64,000 bases of DNA from Toxonevra muliebris (taxonomy: Eukaryota; Arthropoda; Insecta; Diptera; Pallopteridae), in NCBI GenBank assembly GCA_963691655.1, contig OY829326.1, forward strand, positions 75,695,235 to 75,759,234, written 5' to 3'. Made by a program: the position numbers and the translations under genes. Within the stretch, counting starts at the first letter, position 1, and each line of letters opens with the position of its first letter. Of the stretch, positions 1 to 11,750 are shown in pieces. The notes under the pieces are model-generated. The model ran no database searches and had not been told where the DNA came from. It saw nothing but the letters and a program-made list of their open reading frames with translations.

Positions 1-1260
1 TGCCGATCTGAGTTATATAGAAAATATAATTAATTACGCGTTTAATGCTGCCAAGTTTGTTGAAATCGGATTATAAATGACTGAGATAAAATTTTGGTAT
101 GATTTTTAAGAAATTTTCACACAAGTCGTGGGCTAAGTTTTCTTTCTCACAAAAAGTAATCACAAAATCTGAATCTTGAAATTTTCATGCACACTATTAT
201 TCTGAAAATGTTTGGCCGCAGCGAAACCAACATACATCCGGGGCCACAATATTATTAACGATGCACTCGTCGATAAAAACCAAATCATTCTTTCGCCCCC
301 CACATCATGTTTGGTCTCATGAAGAATTTCGTTAGAGCGTTGAAAAATAACGCTAGCGCAATGAAATCATTACAAAGAGGGTTTTCGAAATTGTCATTAC
401 AAAAAATCAAAGGGGGCGTATTCGTTGAACCTCAAATCAGCAAATTGTTCGACGAGGCTGGATTACTGAATGTTTGAGTGAGTCAAAACGAGAAGCATGA
501 GAAGCATTTTTGAATGTTGTTCAAAAATTTTTGAGAAATTATAAAAGTGACAATCATGCCCAACTCATCGACGTGATGTTGCAAAAATACAATGATATTG
601 GAAAGTTTGATTCACGGTGAATTGAAAGTTGATTCCTTATTCATTTATTCAACGATAAATAAATTTAATTCAGGAAATTCAGATGCCAATCTGCCTCCCA
701 AGATGCAATTTTTATTCAGCCATTTCGACTCTTTCCATCAAATCTGGGTGCAGAAAGTGACGAGCATGGCGAACGGTTCCACCAAGATATGGCTGAAATC
801 GAAAGACAATATCAAAGTTTCAGGAATGAGGCCATGATGGCAGACTACTACTGGTTTTTAATCACGGAACACCCGACGGCGAAAAATTGCAAAAGTTCAA
901 GTGGTGGCTCATCATTTTCTGCAGCAGAATGAATTTTGAGAAAAATTTCGAGTTTTCGAGAATATTGTATTTTTACTCAATCCTTGATTACTTTGTCATT
1001 TTTGCTTTCGTTTTATGCTTAAAATTTTTGTAATGAAATTGTCTATTGATTAAAAAAATAAAACTTAAGATTTTGTGATTACTTTTTGTGAGAAAGAAAA
1101 CTTAGCCCACGACTTGTGTGAAAATGTCTCAAAAACCACACGAAAATTGAACTTTCAACATCTATACCTCAGTCATTTATAATCCAATTTTAACAAACTT
1201 AGCAGCATAAGACGCGTAATATATTTATTATTCCTATGATATACAACTTGGATCAGTCGA
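1..1260 (+). mobile_element. Inverted-end DNA transposon remnant, unclassified
   Basis: Positions 1-170 and about 1070-1258 are inverted copies of each other. Both arms contain ATAAATGACTGAG and, nearer the centre, the block CACACAAGTCGTGGGCTAAG followed by TTTCTTTCTCAC. The arms are roughly 170-190 bp with scattered substitutions, so the ends are diverged. The left terminus may lie outside the window, so no target-site duplication can be read. The body carries the broken gene described separately at 230-950. Long inverted arms around a single gene indicate a cut-and-paste DNA transposon. I cannot place it in a named superfamily. Confidence 0.75.
230..950 (+). pseudogene. Transposon-borne gene remnant with EHGERFHQD motif
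   Basis: Pieces of one protein can be read in shifting frames. First comes a PHIMFGLMKNFVRAL-like block (about 295-340), then KIKGGVFVEPQISKLF (about 404-450). An AFLNVVQKFLRNYKSDN-like block follows (about 508-555), then KMQFLFSHFDSF (703-738). Last is DEHGERFHQDMAEIERQYQ (about 762-818), followed by MMADYYWFL (about 832-858). From memory, these blocks in this order match a multicopy insect and cnidarian protein of unknown function that travels with DNA transposons. A C-run at 297-302, stops near 478 and 508 and a frameshift before 760 break the frame. A GT...AG stretch at 605-673 interrupts the conserved order and could be a 69-nt intron. The N-terminal half is missing. No catalytic triad is proven. 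Confidence 0.65.
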
Positions 1261-1261
1261 T

Positions 1262-1980
1262 ACTATAGGTAAATAGATATTAGCCTGTAAATAAAACTGT
1301 AACCTGAAAAACCGTATTTTGTCATATCTCGAAAACTTACCCATAGAAAACAAATTAATATGATTTTCGTGTTCAGCGTCCTCGATTTAGTTTAGAAAAC
1401 ATACTTTGATTCATGTTATATTTTTAAAGTGAAAGTTTGTATTCCAGAGCTATAGTAAAATATTTCTCTGGAACATACTAACTTTCTTTGAACTTTTTTT
1501 TTAAATGGTTAATAAGACAAATTCTTGTAAAAAAAAACCAGAAAGGCACACAAGAGGAGCTAAAGAGCTAATATGTCCCAAAAAAATACTCTGAGGGTAA
1601 TTTTACTATCAACCCCAAAATATTTTAATCATCTTAAGTGCAAAACTAGCCAAGATGTCTATGATTTTATTGTACCAAAGTAATCAAAACTGGCCACACT
1701 TTAAATCCATGTAAAACAAAATCACATTAAAAAAGTTTAAAATTAATTAAAAATATAAAAAATTATCGGATCTTTGAATCGTTCACATTATGAAGCTGGT
1801 TTCGATTATGGTTTCGTTTGACAGTTCATTGTTTATTTCTTGTTGTAAAATGGCTGCGGCTAATATAATTATTGCCAATGTTGAATAAATTTGAATACGA
1901 AGAGAATCAAAATGATAAACGAAATATTTACCAACGAAATAAAAGTGTATGAAAGAAAGCATCAATTGTTATGCATCTTG
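1262..1980. other. A+T-rich stretch, no gene seen
   Basis: Nothing codes here. The first ~200 bases could still belong to the element to the left. The only open frame (1783-1965, minus) is short and low in complexity, and I do not recognise it. Confidence 0.6.
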
Positions 1981-1982
1981 TT

Positions 1983-2943
1983 TCACTTCACTACGTCACA
2001 ATTTTTTTTTTACAGTGTTTGAAATTTTGATTTTTTGTGCAAAAATCGAGTCATATAATGAGAAAAATCATAAGTAAAATTTTATTTAAGGAGGTTCTTG
2101 TCTTGGACGACCTATATTAAGTATTTCCAAAAAATATTTCCTTCAAACATTTTAGCCCTCTAACTCCCACCAGTATTGGTCATTTTGGGCCTTTTTCTTA
2201 AAAACTCCTTAAAAGCTAATTTAAAGGGGAGGCCAAGGGTTAAAACCTTCCACAAAAATATTTTCCGGAAAATTTCTCTAAGGATCACCGAAGACAAGTA
2301 GCCTCTAGGAGTTTAAGGTAACACATAAAAAAACGGAATTAAGTGTTACGAAATTTATTTGTAAGCATTATTAGTAATATCTTTGTAATATGTGCTATAT
2401 GTATGCAACGTAGAAACTTTTAGCAGCAGATAATCATTTAATTAAATTGTAACGGTGCGGTAATCACCGGCCCCTCATACGCCAATATTAGTTCAGTGCT
2501 AAAACAACCTTACCAACGATGGGATAGCGTGAAATGGCCGCAGATATAAAAAAATTTATTGATATTTTTGAAAACTCCATTATAAAGGATATTACTGATC
2601 ATACATAATATCGCATTTTGCAATATATGCTTACAAATAAATTTCTAAACACCTAATTTCGTTTGTTATGTATTACCTTTAACTTCTAAAGGCTACTTGT
2701 TTTTGGTGACACTTAATGAAATTTTCTGGAGAATATTTTTGTGGAATAGTTTAACCCTTTGCCTCCCCTAAAACCTGGCTTTTAAGGAGTTTTAAATAAG
2801 AAGGTCCAAAATGACCTATACTGGTGGTAGCTAAAGGGTTAAAATGTTCTAAGGAAATATTTTTCGGAAAATTTTAATATTGGTCAAGAACCACCTTAAG
2901 CAAAATTTTGCATATGATTTTTCAATTGTGACGTAGTGAAGCA
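1983..2943. mobile_element. Fold-back MITE with ~350-bp inverted arms
   Basis: The left arm (about 1983-2370) and right arm (about 2625-2943) are inverted copies. The outer ends share CTTCACTACGTCACAATT. Further in, both carry the AAAACTCCTTAAAAGC-type block, TTGTGGAA-type blocks and an AGGCTACTTGT-like block, and the inner ends meet at TTTATTTGTAAGCAT. The arms are clearly diverged, with many substitutions and small indels. The roughly 250-bp centre has no reading frame. There is no clear target-site duplication. A single strand would fold into a long imperfect hairpin. It must be mobilised in trans, if at all, and the mobilising family is unknown. Confidence 0.75.
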
Positions 2944-2945
2944 AA

Positions 2946-4504
2946 AAGGGATTGGGGCTTTTGTTACTGAGGTCAAATACTATAGTTTGAGATTGTTTTG
3001 GTTTTGTCCCGAAAATATGTTTGGCACTCTGTAATTAATTTGGAATTAGTGAAATATCTGATACTACTTACTATTTTTAATAAATTTAAGTAACATTAAA
3101 ACTCAGCCCCAAAATTACCATTCAATAAACCTTGACTAAAACATTTACTAACTTGGAAAAATGGTGAATGCAGAATTGTTCAGCAGCACTTTCTCTTTCA
3201 GAATCTAAAGCCACAATCCACATCAACGAAATTAATCATAAATTATTAATTAATTTTGTTTTTTATAAATCTCGATTCGTATATATTAAATCGTAGCAGA
3301 TTTAACTTTAAATGAGCAAATCACTGAGTAATATTTAGAAGGCAGAAGTCATAACACAATATCTAAAAGAGACAAATGTATCTTTACCGATAGCCAGGCA
3401 GAAATATACTGGCTCGAGCCAGTTTTCCTCACTACTAAAGTGTTTATTGATTAGATAATTTGCATAATTGTTTCCACGCCGATGAATGGATGACTATTTA
3501 AAGAGGACACTGCCATGATTAATTTCTCCGAAAAAATATAAACTGCCACGTTATAATTTTTATTTGTGGAAACTTTTTACGGTGGAGTGCTAATGGAAGT
3601 TGGCAGGAAAATTTATTATTATATACAACTTTGGCGTAATTAAAAGTTAAACATTTGTTCTTTCACCCTAATCCTTAACCCCTTTTCGGGGGATTTTGGT
3701 ACAAATGCCTTCAAAAATGTTCAGTAAATGATAAATTTTGATGCTCGGGCACTTCCTTAAGTTTTGTGAGGAATATTTTTTCCGAAAAAATTGTGGCGTT
3801 GTTTCAAGCCTACTTTCTATGAACATTGAAAAAATATATGCCTACTGAAAACTCCCGAAAATAAGTATTCGGTCGAACAAGCGAATTAGCATATGTAATA
3901 CCTCAAAGCTATAGAGCTTCAAAATAATATTCTTACTCACCGATATTAATTAGCTCAAAACCCTGACCTTAAATTCTTTAAAAAGAGGAATTGGGACGTA
4001 GCCGTCTATATATGTCAAAACATAATCGATTCATCGTCTCGGAAATCAATAAATTCTAATTTGTTGTTCTGTGTTATAGATAGAGATACTATTATTCACA
4101 TTAATTCTCGAAAAACACTCATTGGTTCAAATGGCCTGAAGTAGAGGAATAGGTACTGTGGTTAATTTACTTATGGTGTTATAATAGGCCTTTATGGACA
4201 AAGTTTGCTGAAATCCGTACAGTTATTTTAACAAAATTAATTTTTAAATAAATTGAAATAGAAGCAATCTGCTCCAATTAGGCTTTTACAGCTTGAGCTA
4301 ATTTCTAGTCGATTAAATGAAATTTAAATCACTCCACAACCTTAAATAAAATTTCTACCACTAGAGGGCATCTCTCGTAGTAACTAAAAAAAAGGTTCCG
4401 GTATAACAATGCACCCGTTAAAGATAATGTAATGCAATTTGGTGTGGATATTGCGCTTAGTTAGTTTAAGATACTACAATGCATGCATACTAGTGGAATG
4501 TGGT
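2946..4504. other. Unique A+T-rich DNA, no gene seen
   Basis: No frame with recognisable coding content. No repeat in this stretch matches other parts of the window. It ends at a fragment of the 142-bp-unit repeat. Confidence 0.55.
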
Positions 4505-4556
4505 CTGTTTTGGGCAAGTGGGCGTGGCACCTCCCATACAACGGTATATCAGGGCA
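4505..4556 (-). repeat. Fragment of the ~142-bp-unit dispersed repeat
   Basis: On the minus strand this reads GATATACCGTTGTATGGGAG and then GTGCCACGCCCACTTGCC. It closely matches the last unit of the array at 10048-10105. Only about one third of a unit is left. Confidence 0.7.
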
Positions 4557-5484
4557 ACCATCTACCCATGTAAATGATATGAATGATAAGTGCAAATAAT
4601 TAGATTAAGATCGGAGGTTTCTTTTTCATATGTGTTTTTGTTGCAATTTTCGTATTACCGAGCGGTGCCGTGAAACGGCCCTACCCAACTAGTATATTAA
4701 ATATTTTACAAACATACTTTTACCATTATAAATAACAATCGATTTATAATTCACACTTGTTTCTTTTCCAAGAGCCAGATTGAAATCTTAATTTATTGTT
4801 GAAATGTGTGCTCATTCCCAACCATTTATTAATTTATTACTCTTGGGTATCCACCAAATGAACAAACTAAAATATGAAAAAAAAAACAATTATTTTCTAT
4901 TTATCTTGTGCGATAAAATTTAATTGATTAGAAATTACACTTCCGTTTACGTTGTTGACACCGAAACCAAAGTCAGTCAATAGAAAAGTTGCTAAGCAAG
5001 TTGATAACAATAGTAGCAACAGTAATAACAACAGCAATTCCCAAAATAATAATTTCAGTCAATTCGTGACCCCATCCAAAAAAAAAAAAAAAAACCAAAC
5101 GAAACGAAATATGAAACACGTCTCGTCTAAGCTAACAAGCCAAATAATAAATGCCAGCAACAATCTGTATGACGTGTTTATCGTGGGCAAACAATCTAAA
5201 TGACATATTAAGCGCAAAACAAACGCTCTCACATCATATTCCCAGCTAGTTACTACCGACATTAATACATTCATACACACATACATATGTATAGTATATA
5301 AAACCCCAAATTATGCGGATTATTAATTTAAGTAGGCCGTTAAGGGTTTCATTTGTCCGTCCTTTCATTCGTCATGTCCCTCTGCGACAGTTGCTGTCAT
5401 TTTACAAGTTGTCAAAACTTGTCATTTAACCGACAATTGAGCTTGTTTACTTTAATCGTGGTTATTATGCATTTTGGGCTCACT

Positions 5485-5500
5485 CACACACACACACACA
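5485..5500. repeat. (CA)n microsatellite
   Basis: Perfect CA dinucleotide run, followed by further scattered CACA to 5525. Confidence 0.9.
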
Positions 5501-6062
5501 GTCACATATTAACGCACACATACACAACCACCATTGATGCCTACGAATTGTTTTAATGATGTGGTTTGAGTTTGTTCTCTTGATGGATCCTTGCGTCTCG
5601 CGGTGTAGTGCCCGATAAATAGCAGCTGCTATTAAGCTACTTTATTGAGTGAACCAACTAATTAGGCTGGAAATGAAATGATACCTTTGTGCGTATTGTA
5701 AACTTTCGGTTTCACTTTTTTTTAAATATATACATACGTTAATTATTGGAAAAAGTTCTGTATATCAATGACGTTTTGAGTGATTGAAACTGATTAAATT
5801 GCATCTTCTCTATACTCAACTTACGTATGCGTGTAGCTTCACTATGATTTATGAGCTTCTTAAAAATTTTCGCAGATGTGTGGCGGCGTACGCACGCGCA
5901 TCAAATTAATTCGCAACACTGACCGATCCTCCCTTTTACATTTCCCTTATCTCCTGCTGTCCCCTGTTCCTCGGGCTCTTGACTTTAGTAACAAATGTGT
6001 CTGTTTAATATTTCCTTTTCACGATATTCAATATCACAATAATTGGTTTTATAACTGCTCCT

Positions 6063-6088
6063 GAGAGAGAGAGAGAGAGAGAGAGAGA
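6063..6088. repeat. (GA)n microsatellite
   Basis: Uninterrupted GA run of about 13 units. Confidence 0.95.
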
Positions 6089-7603
6089 AATACTCAGTTG
6101 AGTTCAGCTCATTTGTCAGTGAAGCGATCGATAAACATTTGTGTTGTGTTGGGACAGGTGAAACAGGCAATAATTGTAACTGACTTTGGGGCACACAGTA
6201 ATACAACAAAACTCAGACGATAAGGGTAAGAGGGCTTTAAAAGTCACAATTCATTTCATGTTGCACATACCATTTTGTTTGCTCTTTCATCATCGTCGTC
6301 ATCATCGTTTTGTGGTAGTGGTCGTCAACAGGTGATCGATGCGAATTGTTGTTATTAAGTTGTTAAAGTATTTATTACTATGGGTATTGTCAAAATATTG
6401 AAATATGAATAACGCGGCGACGCGTCGGGAGCCAGTTGTGTGCCGCAGGCGTGATTTAACAGTTTATTTTGTTAAAATGATGTATGTATTTATTTTTATG
6501 CTAATATCCAATGTGGCATGCAGGTTTCACAATTTCACCAAAAATATGTAGCTTCTGGTTGGCATGAGTAGCAGCTTGGCGGTATTGCCCCTTCCATATT
6601 CATTCGCTTTGTGTTTTTTATAATTTTTAGTTTTCAAATGGGAGATACTAATATTCTTCACATAATATTTTTACTTAATCAAGGCAACTATAGAACTATG
6701 CATTTAGAGAAAATCCCCAATCAAAATGATAAAAATTGGTTGTTTTAATAACACTGTGGAGCTAAAAATTTTAATTGGGACCAACGTTTGCTTGATAGAA
6801 AATGTAAGTGCTTAGATCACTGTATTTTATCCATTTTGCCCTGCTATCAGTTCCTGTAAAAAATTTTTTCAAGTGGCTAAAAAATTTAAAAATAATTAAA
6901 AAAAATTTTTTGGATTTTCCGTTGGTTTCCTTTTCGACCTATGCGACAAACTATGAAATAATTTGGACACAAATTATAATTTTGGAATTAAATAATACCT
7001 AGATTTAACAATTTCACGAAACTTTCTAAAAAATTTTATGCACAGTGACTCACACAATCGATCACGCTTTTTCATAACCAATGTTGCTTATATGCAACAT
7101 TCACTTTTATGTGGCATAAGATGTTTAACAAATTTTACTATTAACGCTTGTTGTATTCGGTTTTGTTAGGTATTCTTCGCGATTTCTTGCTTGAGTATTT
7201 TTTTTAATGTTTTGTCTTTGAAGACCAGCAAAAAACCGAAGTGCAAAATTTTTTGAACTATTTTTTGGAAAATAATGCTTTTAAATATTACTAAGCGAAA
7301 ATTTTCTTTATCAGATATGTTTATAAAAGATAAGAGAATGTAAAAATCTAAAAATTGGAGGAATCGAATTATTCAATGGTTGTCCACAGCTCCATAGCTT
7401 TTTTTCTTTAACTTATAATAAAGGACAAGCAAATTAATATAGAAGCATGAAATTTGGTGTCATGATTATGGAAGACCTAAGTAATCATAATTTCTGAACG
7501 AAAGGTTTCTATCAAGCCTCATTAAAACTCAAGCGTCAAAGGGAAAAGCAACTTTTTTGAGACACCAAAAATGGCGTTAAATCAAAAAGTAGTAACACAG
7601 AAC

Positions 7604-7925
7604 ACTGGTCACCGCAGCCTAGTGATTAGTGTGTTGGACTTCTACGCAGAGGTGCCTCGGTTCATATCTCGGCAAGCTCAAAAAATCAAAAATAGAAAAT
7701 AAAAATTTACCTACACGGCACCACCTCTTGGGTGGCAATGGCAAACCTCCAAGAGTAAAAAAATGCATATGAAAAGCTTTTCACTTCGCCGTTCGGATTC
7801 GGCATAAAACTGTAGGTCCCTTCCGTTCGTGTATAAATATAACTCACACAACATGAATGGATGCGAAAAGTTCGGCCTTGGCCCTCCACGGGCTGTTTTT
7901 GCCATAATAGTAGTAGTAGTAATAG
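7604..7925 (+). mobile_element. tRNA-like SINE, full-length with TSD
   Basis: The head has a pol III-type internal promoter: an A-box-like TAGTGATTAGTGTGTTGG (7620-7637) and a B-box-like GGTTCATATCTC (7659-7670). The body runs through CACGGCACCACCTCTTG and GTTCGGATTCGGCATAAAAC to a CCTCCACGGGCTGTTTTTGC block. It ends in a short TAG-repeat tail (about 7908-7925). The 8-bp direct repeat CACAGAAC flanks it at 7596-7603 and 7926-7933, as expected for target-primed retroposition. Other partial copies lie at 14848, 44796 and 30528. It encodes no protein and would rely on a LINE reverse transcriptase. The head looks tRNA-derived, but the parent tRNA cannot be assigned by eye. Confidence 0.88.
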
Positions 7926-7933
7926 CACAGAAC

Positions 7934-9639
7934 CGAAGTGGAAATTTTTAAATCAAACAATATCTTCAGGCTCAAAAAGGGTCTTGAAAGTCCCGAAATT
8001 TCGATAACAAATTATGGTTTTTTAAATGTTTTTTGGCTAAAAGAATTTTTGAAATCGGATAATGTTAATTTGTATTGGTGCTACAAGAGGTTCAAAGTTC
8101 AGAAGTCAATTTTTTATTTTATTTTAAATTATTAAATTATAAGAACTTAAAAATTACTATCACAGTGTTGCGTGTCTATAAACATTTTTATTAATTATAA
8201 AATTAATATATATATATACTATTGATAAGCTCGAACAAAATATATTTAAGGATGAAAATTTTAAATCAATCACTTCAAAAAAATTATTTTTTATTTGAAT
8301 CCCCATCATCTCCAGAAAAACAATAATAACAGGCTGGCTAATAAATGGACAAATCAGGCTAAAATGGGTTAATGCCTTGCACCAATTAAATCAGACAGTG
8401 GCAGTAAAGTATTAATAGTAGTAATCACTACTAGTCAAATAAATGAAGAGCAAACATGCGTGACTATGGTATATAAATATTTTGAAGTCTATTACCCTTA
8501 ATAAATAGTACGACTAAATAAATTCATATTCTAGATTTCAAGAACTCTGTTCCTTCTTTAACAATTTGAATGTAACCAAATTTTATAATCAGCTTATGTT
8601 GTGGAATCGGTCATTAAGTTCAGGAGAATCCAAAAGGAGTTAAGGATTAAGTTTAATCACCATTGCTTGTCAATGTAAGTTAACCCCAAAAAACATGATT
8701 TCAATATAAATTTTTTATATTCATAATTTTCTTTTTTCTTTCGTCTTTACAAACCGAGCTTAGGAAAAAATGATTGGTGATTCACCAGAAATATGTTTCT
8801 ATGATATTAAAAAAGTGGGTGGAGTGAAAGGATTGAGTACCATAAAAATTTCCCTCACTACATTCAACCATGCAGCCACAATGTCATCTACACAAGGAAG
8901 ATGACGAGACGACAGCTCGTATTCTGATTCGACATAGAAGGATAATTTTCTATAAGATATTTTTATCAATTGAATTCGCTTCTACAAAATATGTTGCAGA
9001 CTTTATTAGAATAGTAGTGTTTCTTGTCCTATTTGGGATGCTGGCACAAAATACCATATATTTTAATTTACAGTGTCCGACCATTAGAGTGGATCTCATA
9101 TGTAACTCCTTTCTCGACAGCCTTTTTTTCAAATACTTATTTTTAGTTTTAAAAATCATTTACAAACTTTTGCTCCGGAGCCTTCTTTGGAATAATTTTT
9201 AGATCAACATAGAAGCTAAAAATGAAAATCAGGGAAAATTGAATTTTTCTTCGTACTGAAGCGCCATTTTACTGAAATTTTTTACAGCAGTATTTTTAAA
9301 CCAAGGTATCTATTTGTGGCCTATATGTTGATTCAAAAGGAGCAGAAATCAGGAGAAAATTGAATTTTCCCCTGTTTTACGTTTAAAATATACATAAAAA
9401 TAATGATACTTATCACTTCAATGTTCATACCGTGGATGGATCCTGGAAAATAAAAAGAAGAAATTATTTAATTAAATTGAATATGAATAAAATTAAACAT
9501 ATCAAAATATACATTAATTGGTTGTATGAGCAAATTGTCCATACTAACTTAACAAACTTTTTTTTTATTATAGGTATCTAACTAACTAACCTTATTTGTA
9601 GGTTAGTTTAAACGCCTACTTCCAAAACCAAAAAAATTA
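7934..9639. other. Unique A+T-rich DNA, no gene seen
   Basis: The longest frame (8870-9202, plus, 110 codons) is hydrophobic and matches no family I know. The motif AATCAGG...AAAATTGAATTTT occurs twice (about 9227 and 9348), a weak local duplication. No exon signals stand out. Confidence 0.5.
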
Positions 9640-10115
9640 GGTTTCACTGTTTTCCTTGTTATGGTCTCTCAGGTATACCATTTCAAACATTTCCCTTGGA
9701 AAGGAGAAGTCACGCCTACTTTTTCTAAACCATCCACTTTTTTCTCTCAGCACCCCACTGACAATCAAAATTCTCATGCCAACTATCAATAATGTACCAC
9801 AAATACTTTAGGAAATACACCTTATTAAATATCAGGGTTGCATGGAGGTGTCATGCCCACTAATCCAAGCCAATCATATGTTCACTCCAAGTACAGCACC
9901 ACAAATAGTTCCTGAAATATCCGATATTAAAAATTCAGGTTATATGGAAAGTGACCAGCCCTCTTTTTCAATCCAACCCACGTTTTTCTTGTAGCATGGT
10001 TTTGTCAACCAACATTCTTGTAAGTACCAAATCCCAGTAAATGGTTGCGGAGATATAACGAAAAATATCAATAGAGTTGTATGGGAGGTGACACGCCCAC
10101 TTGCCTAAAACACTT
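9640..10115 (+). repeat. Array of ~142-bp diverged units (copy 2)
   Basis: A CACGCCCACTT-type box recurs at about 9708, 9850, 9952 and 10090. The spacings are ~142, ~102 (a shortened unit) and ~138 bp. Between boxes the order of smaller blocks is conserved: CAACTATCAATAATGTACCAC, AGGAAATACACCTTATTAAA, a TTCAGGTTATATGGA block and GTTGTATGGGAGGTG. The same blocks, in the same order, are found at 34010-34500 and inverted at 29620-30010 and 38100-38440. No coding potential. Confidence 0.85.
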
Positions 10116-10467
10116 CTTATTTAGCTTCTAACATTTTCTGGGGGCTAACGGATCTGCGTACTCGATTGGGTTAAGATCGGAGATCAGAAGATTCTGGGAA
10201 AATACCCAAACAATACTAAGCACATAGGACACGATTTCACTGGAGAAATGAGACCGGGAACGTTATTTTGAAAAATGAGACTTTGACTTTTCAGTAATCA
10301 TAAAATTAAGTAAAATGCTTGTTTTGGGCTTGCCCAGCAGCCGATGTGGAAATATAAAAATTAGATTTATAGTTTTGAGATTTTTAGGAATAAAATAATC
10401 TTTGGTGCCCTACGAATTTTACTTTAGAGTGAAGATTGATTTATTAGTGATGCTTCAAAAATATAAA
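10116..10467. other. Spacer, no gene seen
   Basis: A+T-rich sequence between a 142-bp-unit array and an inverted-end element, with nothing recognisable. Confidence 0.5.
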
Positions 10468-11750
10468 GGCATGTTCCAGAATCCGAGTGAAAATGAATTC
10501 GAAAGTGAATGTGAAATCGAGTGAAATTGTTTTTAGTGTTCCAGAAACCGAGTGAATTCATATTCACTATTTTGTTTTAACTCGTTGTAATGTTTGCAAC
10601 TCGCTGTGATTTTCAATCAGCTGATTGTTGGCGCAAGGAAAAAAACAAAATAAGTTGTGAAAATTTAAAAATCTTAATGCTTTAATTTTATATGCGCTAA
10701 ATATTGAACCCAAAAACCAGTGAAAATTAAAAGGCGAACATTAACAGCGGCAGCGTTGGCGGTCGTGGAAGTTCTTGCAATGGAAGAAGCGACGGTACTA
10801 GGGGTAGCAAAAAAAGCAGCAACGATCCCAGCAGCTATCAGCAGCGGCATTTCCTCATCGGAACTTGTGCGCTCTACATTTTCAAAAGTGGAAGGTTGAC
10901 CAAACTGTGCAGTTCCGGTTACACCTTCAATTACCGTGTAAATTCCACATATTTGGGCAATTAACTGTTCTGTGAAAGACAAAACGAACTAATTGAAGAG
11001 GCCGGTCGCTTTAGCTTTGGAGTTGTGCGCTATTTTCTTCCTAATATTGTTTCTTCAAATCTATTGATGTGTTTAATTTGAAAAATGCATACAAAATATA
11101 TGTATGAAATTTCCTTTTTCCAACCTTATACAGGTCCGTTTTCAATTGTCGCCAAAGTTTTTTCTGCTTTTGGTTGCTTGTTTAAGAAGGCTGACCCACT
11201 GTAGACCTACTGTGAGTCAGAAATAGCGCTATAGCGCCGTTTTGAAACTGCTTTCTCACCTAACTAAAATTAAAGCTGGTCTCTTACTACCCCAGCTGGG
11301 CTCTTACCCACCCCGTGGAGTTTAGGTAATCTAGCAGATTCTTTGGACTGACTGCAGAGCAATCGGACAGGTTATCGAGGAAATACTTTCTCAAGAAGAT
11401 GTCTTGATGCTTTTTCATAAACTAGAGGAATAAGGCTTCCTGGAAGGAGTTCTTATGCTTTGAAAATTCCTTGAAATTTTTATTTTCATTTATATTTTTT
11501 TAAACTTGATTAATTTTTTATTAAATTTACTTATATTTTTGCGCCGACTGCTCTATTTCACCTTTTGCTGCTAAAGTGAATTCAAATCACTTTTTTTTTT
11601 GGTGAATTCGGTTTCTGGAACATGCGAATTCGTTCGAAATTCAGTTTTAACAACGATTAAGAAAAGTGAAAGTGAATTCGAGAACACCAAACAATGAAAT
11701 TGATGTGATTTGAATTCACTTTAACTCGAAAGTGAATTCTGGAACATGCC
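10468..11750. mobile_element. Unclassified DNA transposon, TIR GGCATGTTCCAGAAT
   Basis: The outer 15 bases, GGCATGTTCCAGAAT, are perfectly inverted at the two ends (10468-10482 and 11736-11750). A second, inner inverted pair with the related sequence GTTCCAGAAACCGAGTGAA and its complement lies near 10538-10560 and 11604-11625. GTGAATTC/GAATTCAC motifs crowd the first ~110 and last ~150 bases, like subterminal transposase binding sites. The ~1.28-kb interior has only a short Ala/Thr-rich frame on the minus strand (10674-10982) that matches nothing I recognise. No clear target duplication is seen (flanks ATATAAA and TGATACA). Probably non-autonomous. Confidence 0.7.

Larger units (their letters stand above)
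4557..7590. other. Non-coding stretch with microsatellites
   Basis: Holds a (CA)n tract at 5485-5500 and a (GA)n tract of about 13 units at 6063-6088. Short frames such as 4952-5203 (Asn/Ser/Lys-rich, from poly-A and AAC runs) look fortuitous. An ACACTGTGGAGCT sequence at 6748-6760 resembles the end of a DNA transposon, but no convincing partner was found. Confidence 0.55.

Noticed and set aside
7604..7680. tRNA gene
   Set aside because: A and B boxes are present, but the region does not close as a cloverleaf with CCA-end pairing, and identical heads recur in repeats. It is a SINE head.
6748..8176. Possible element bounded by ACACTGTG and CACAGTGT
   Set aside because: Only 7-8 bases agree and the flanking sequence does not extend the match.
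8870..9202. 110-codon hydrophobic frame
   Set aside because: Hydrophobicity is expected from T-rich DNA read in frame. No family resemblance, and it is overlapped by a minus-strand frame.
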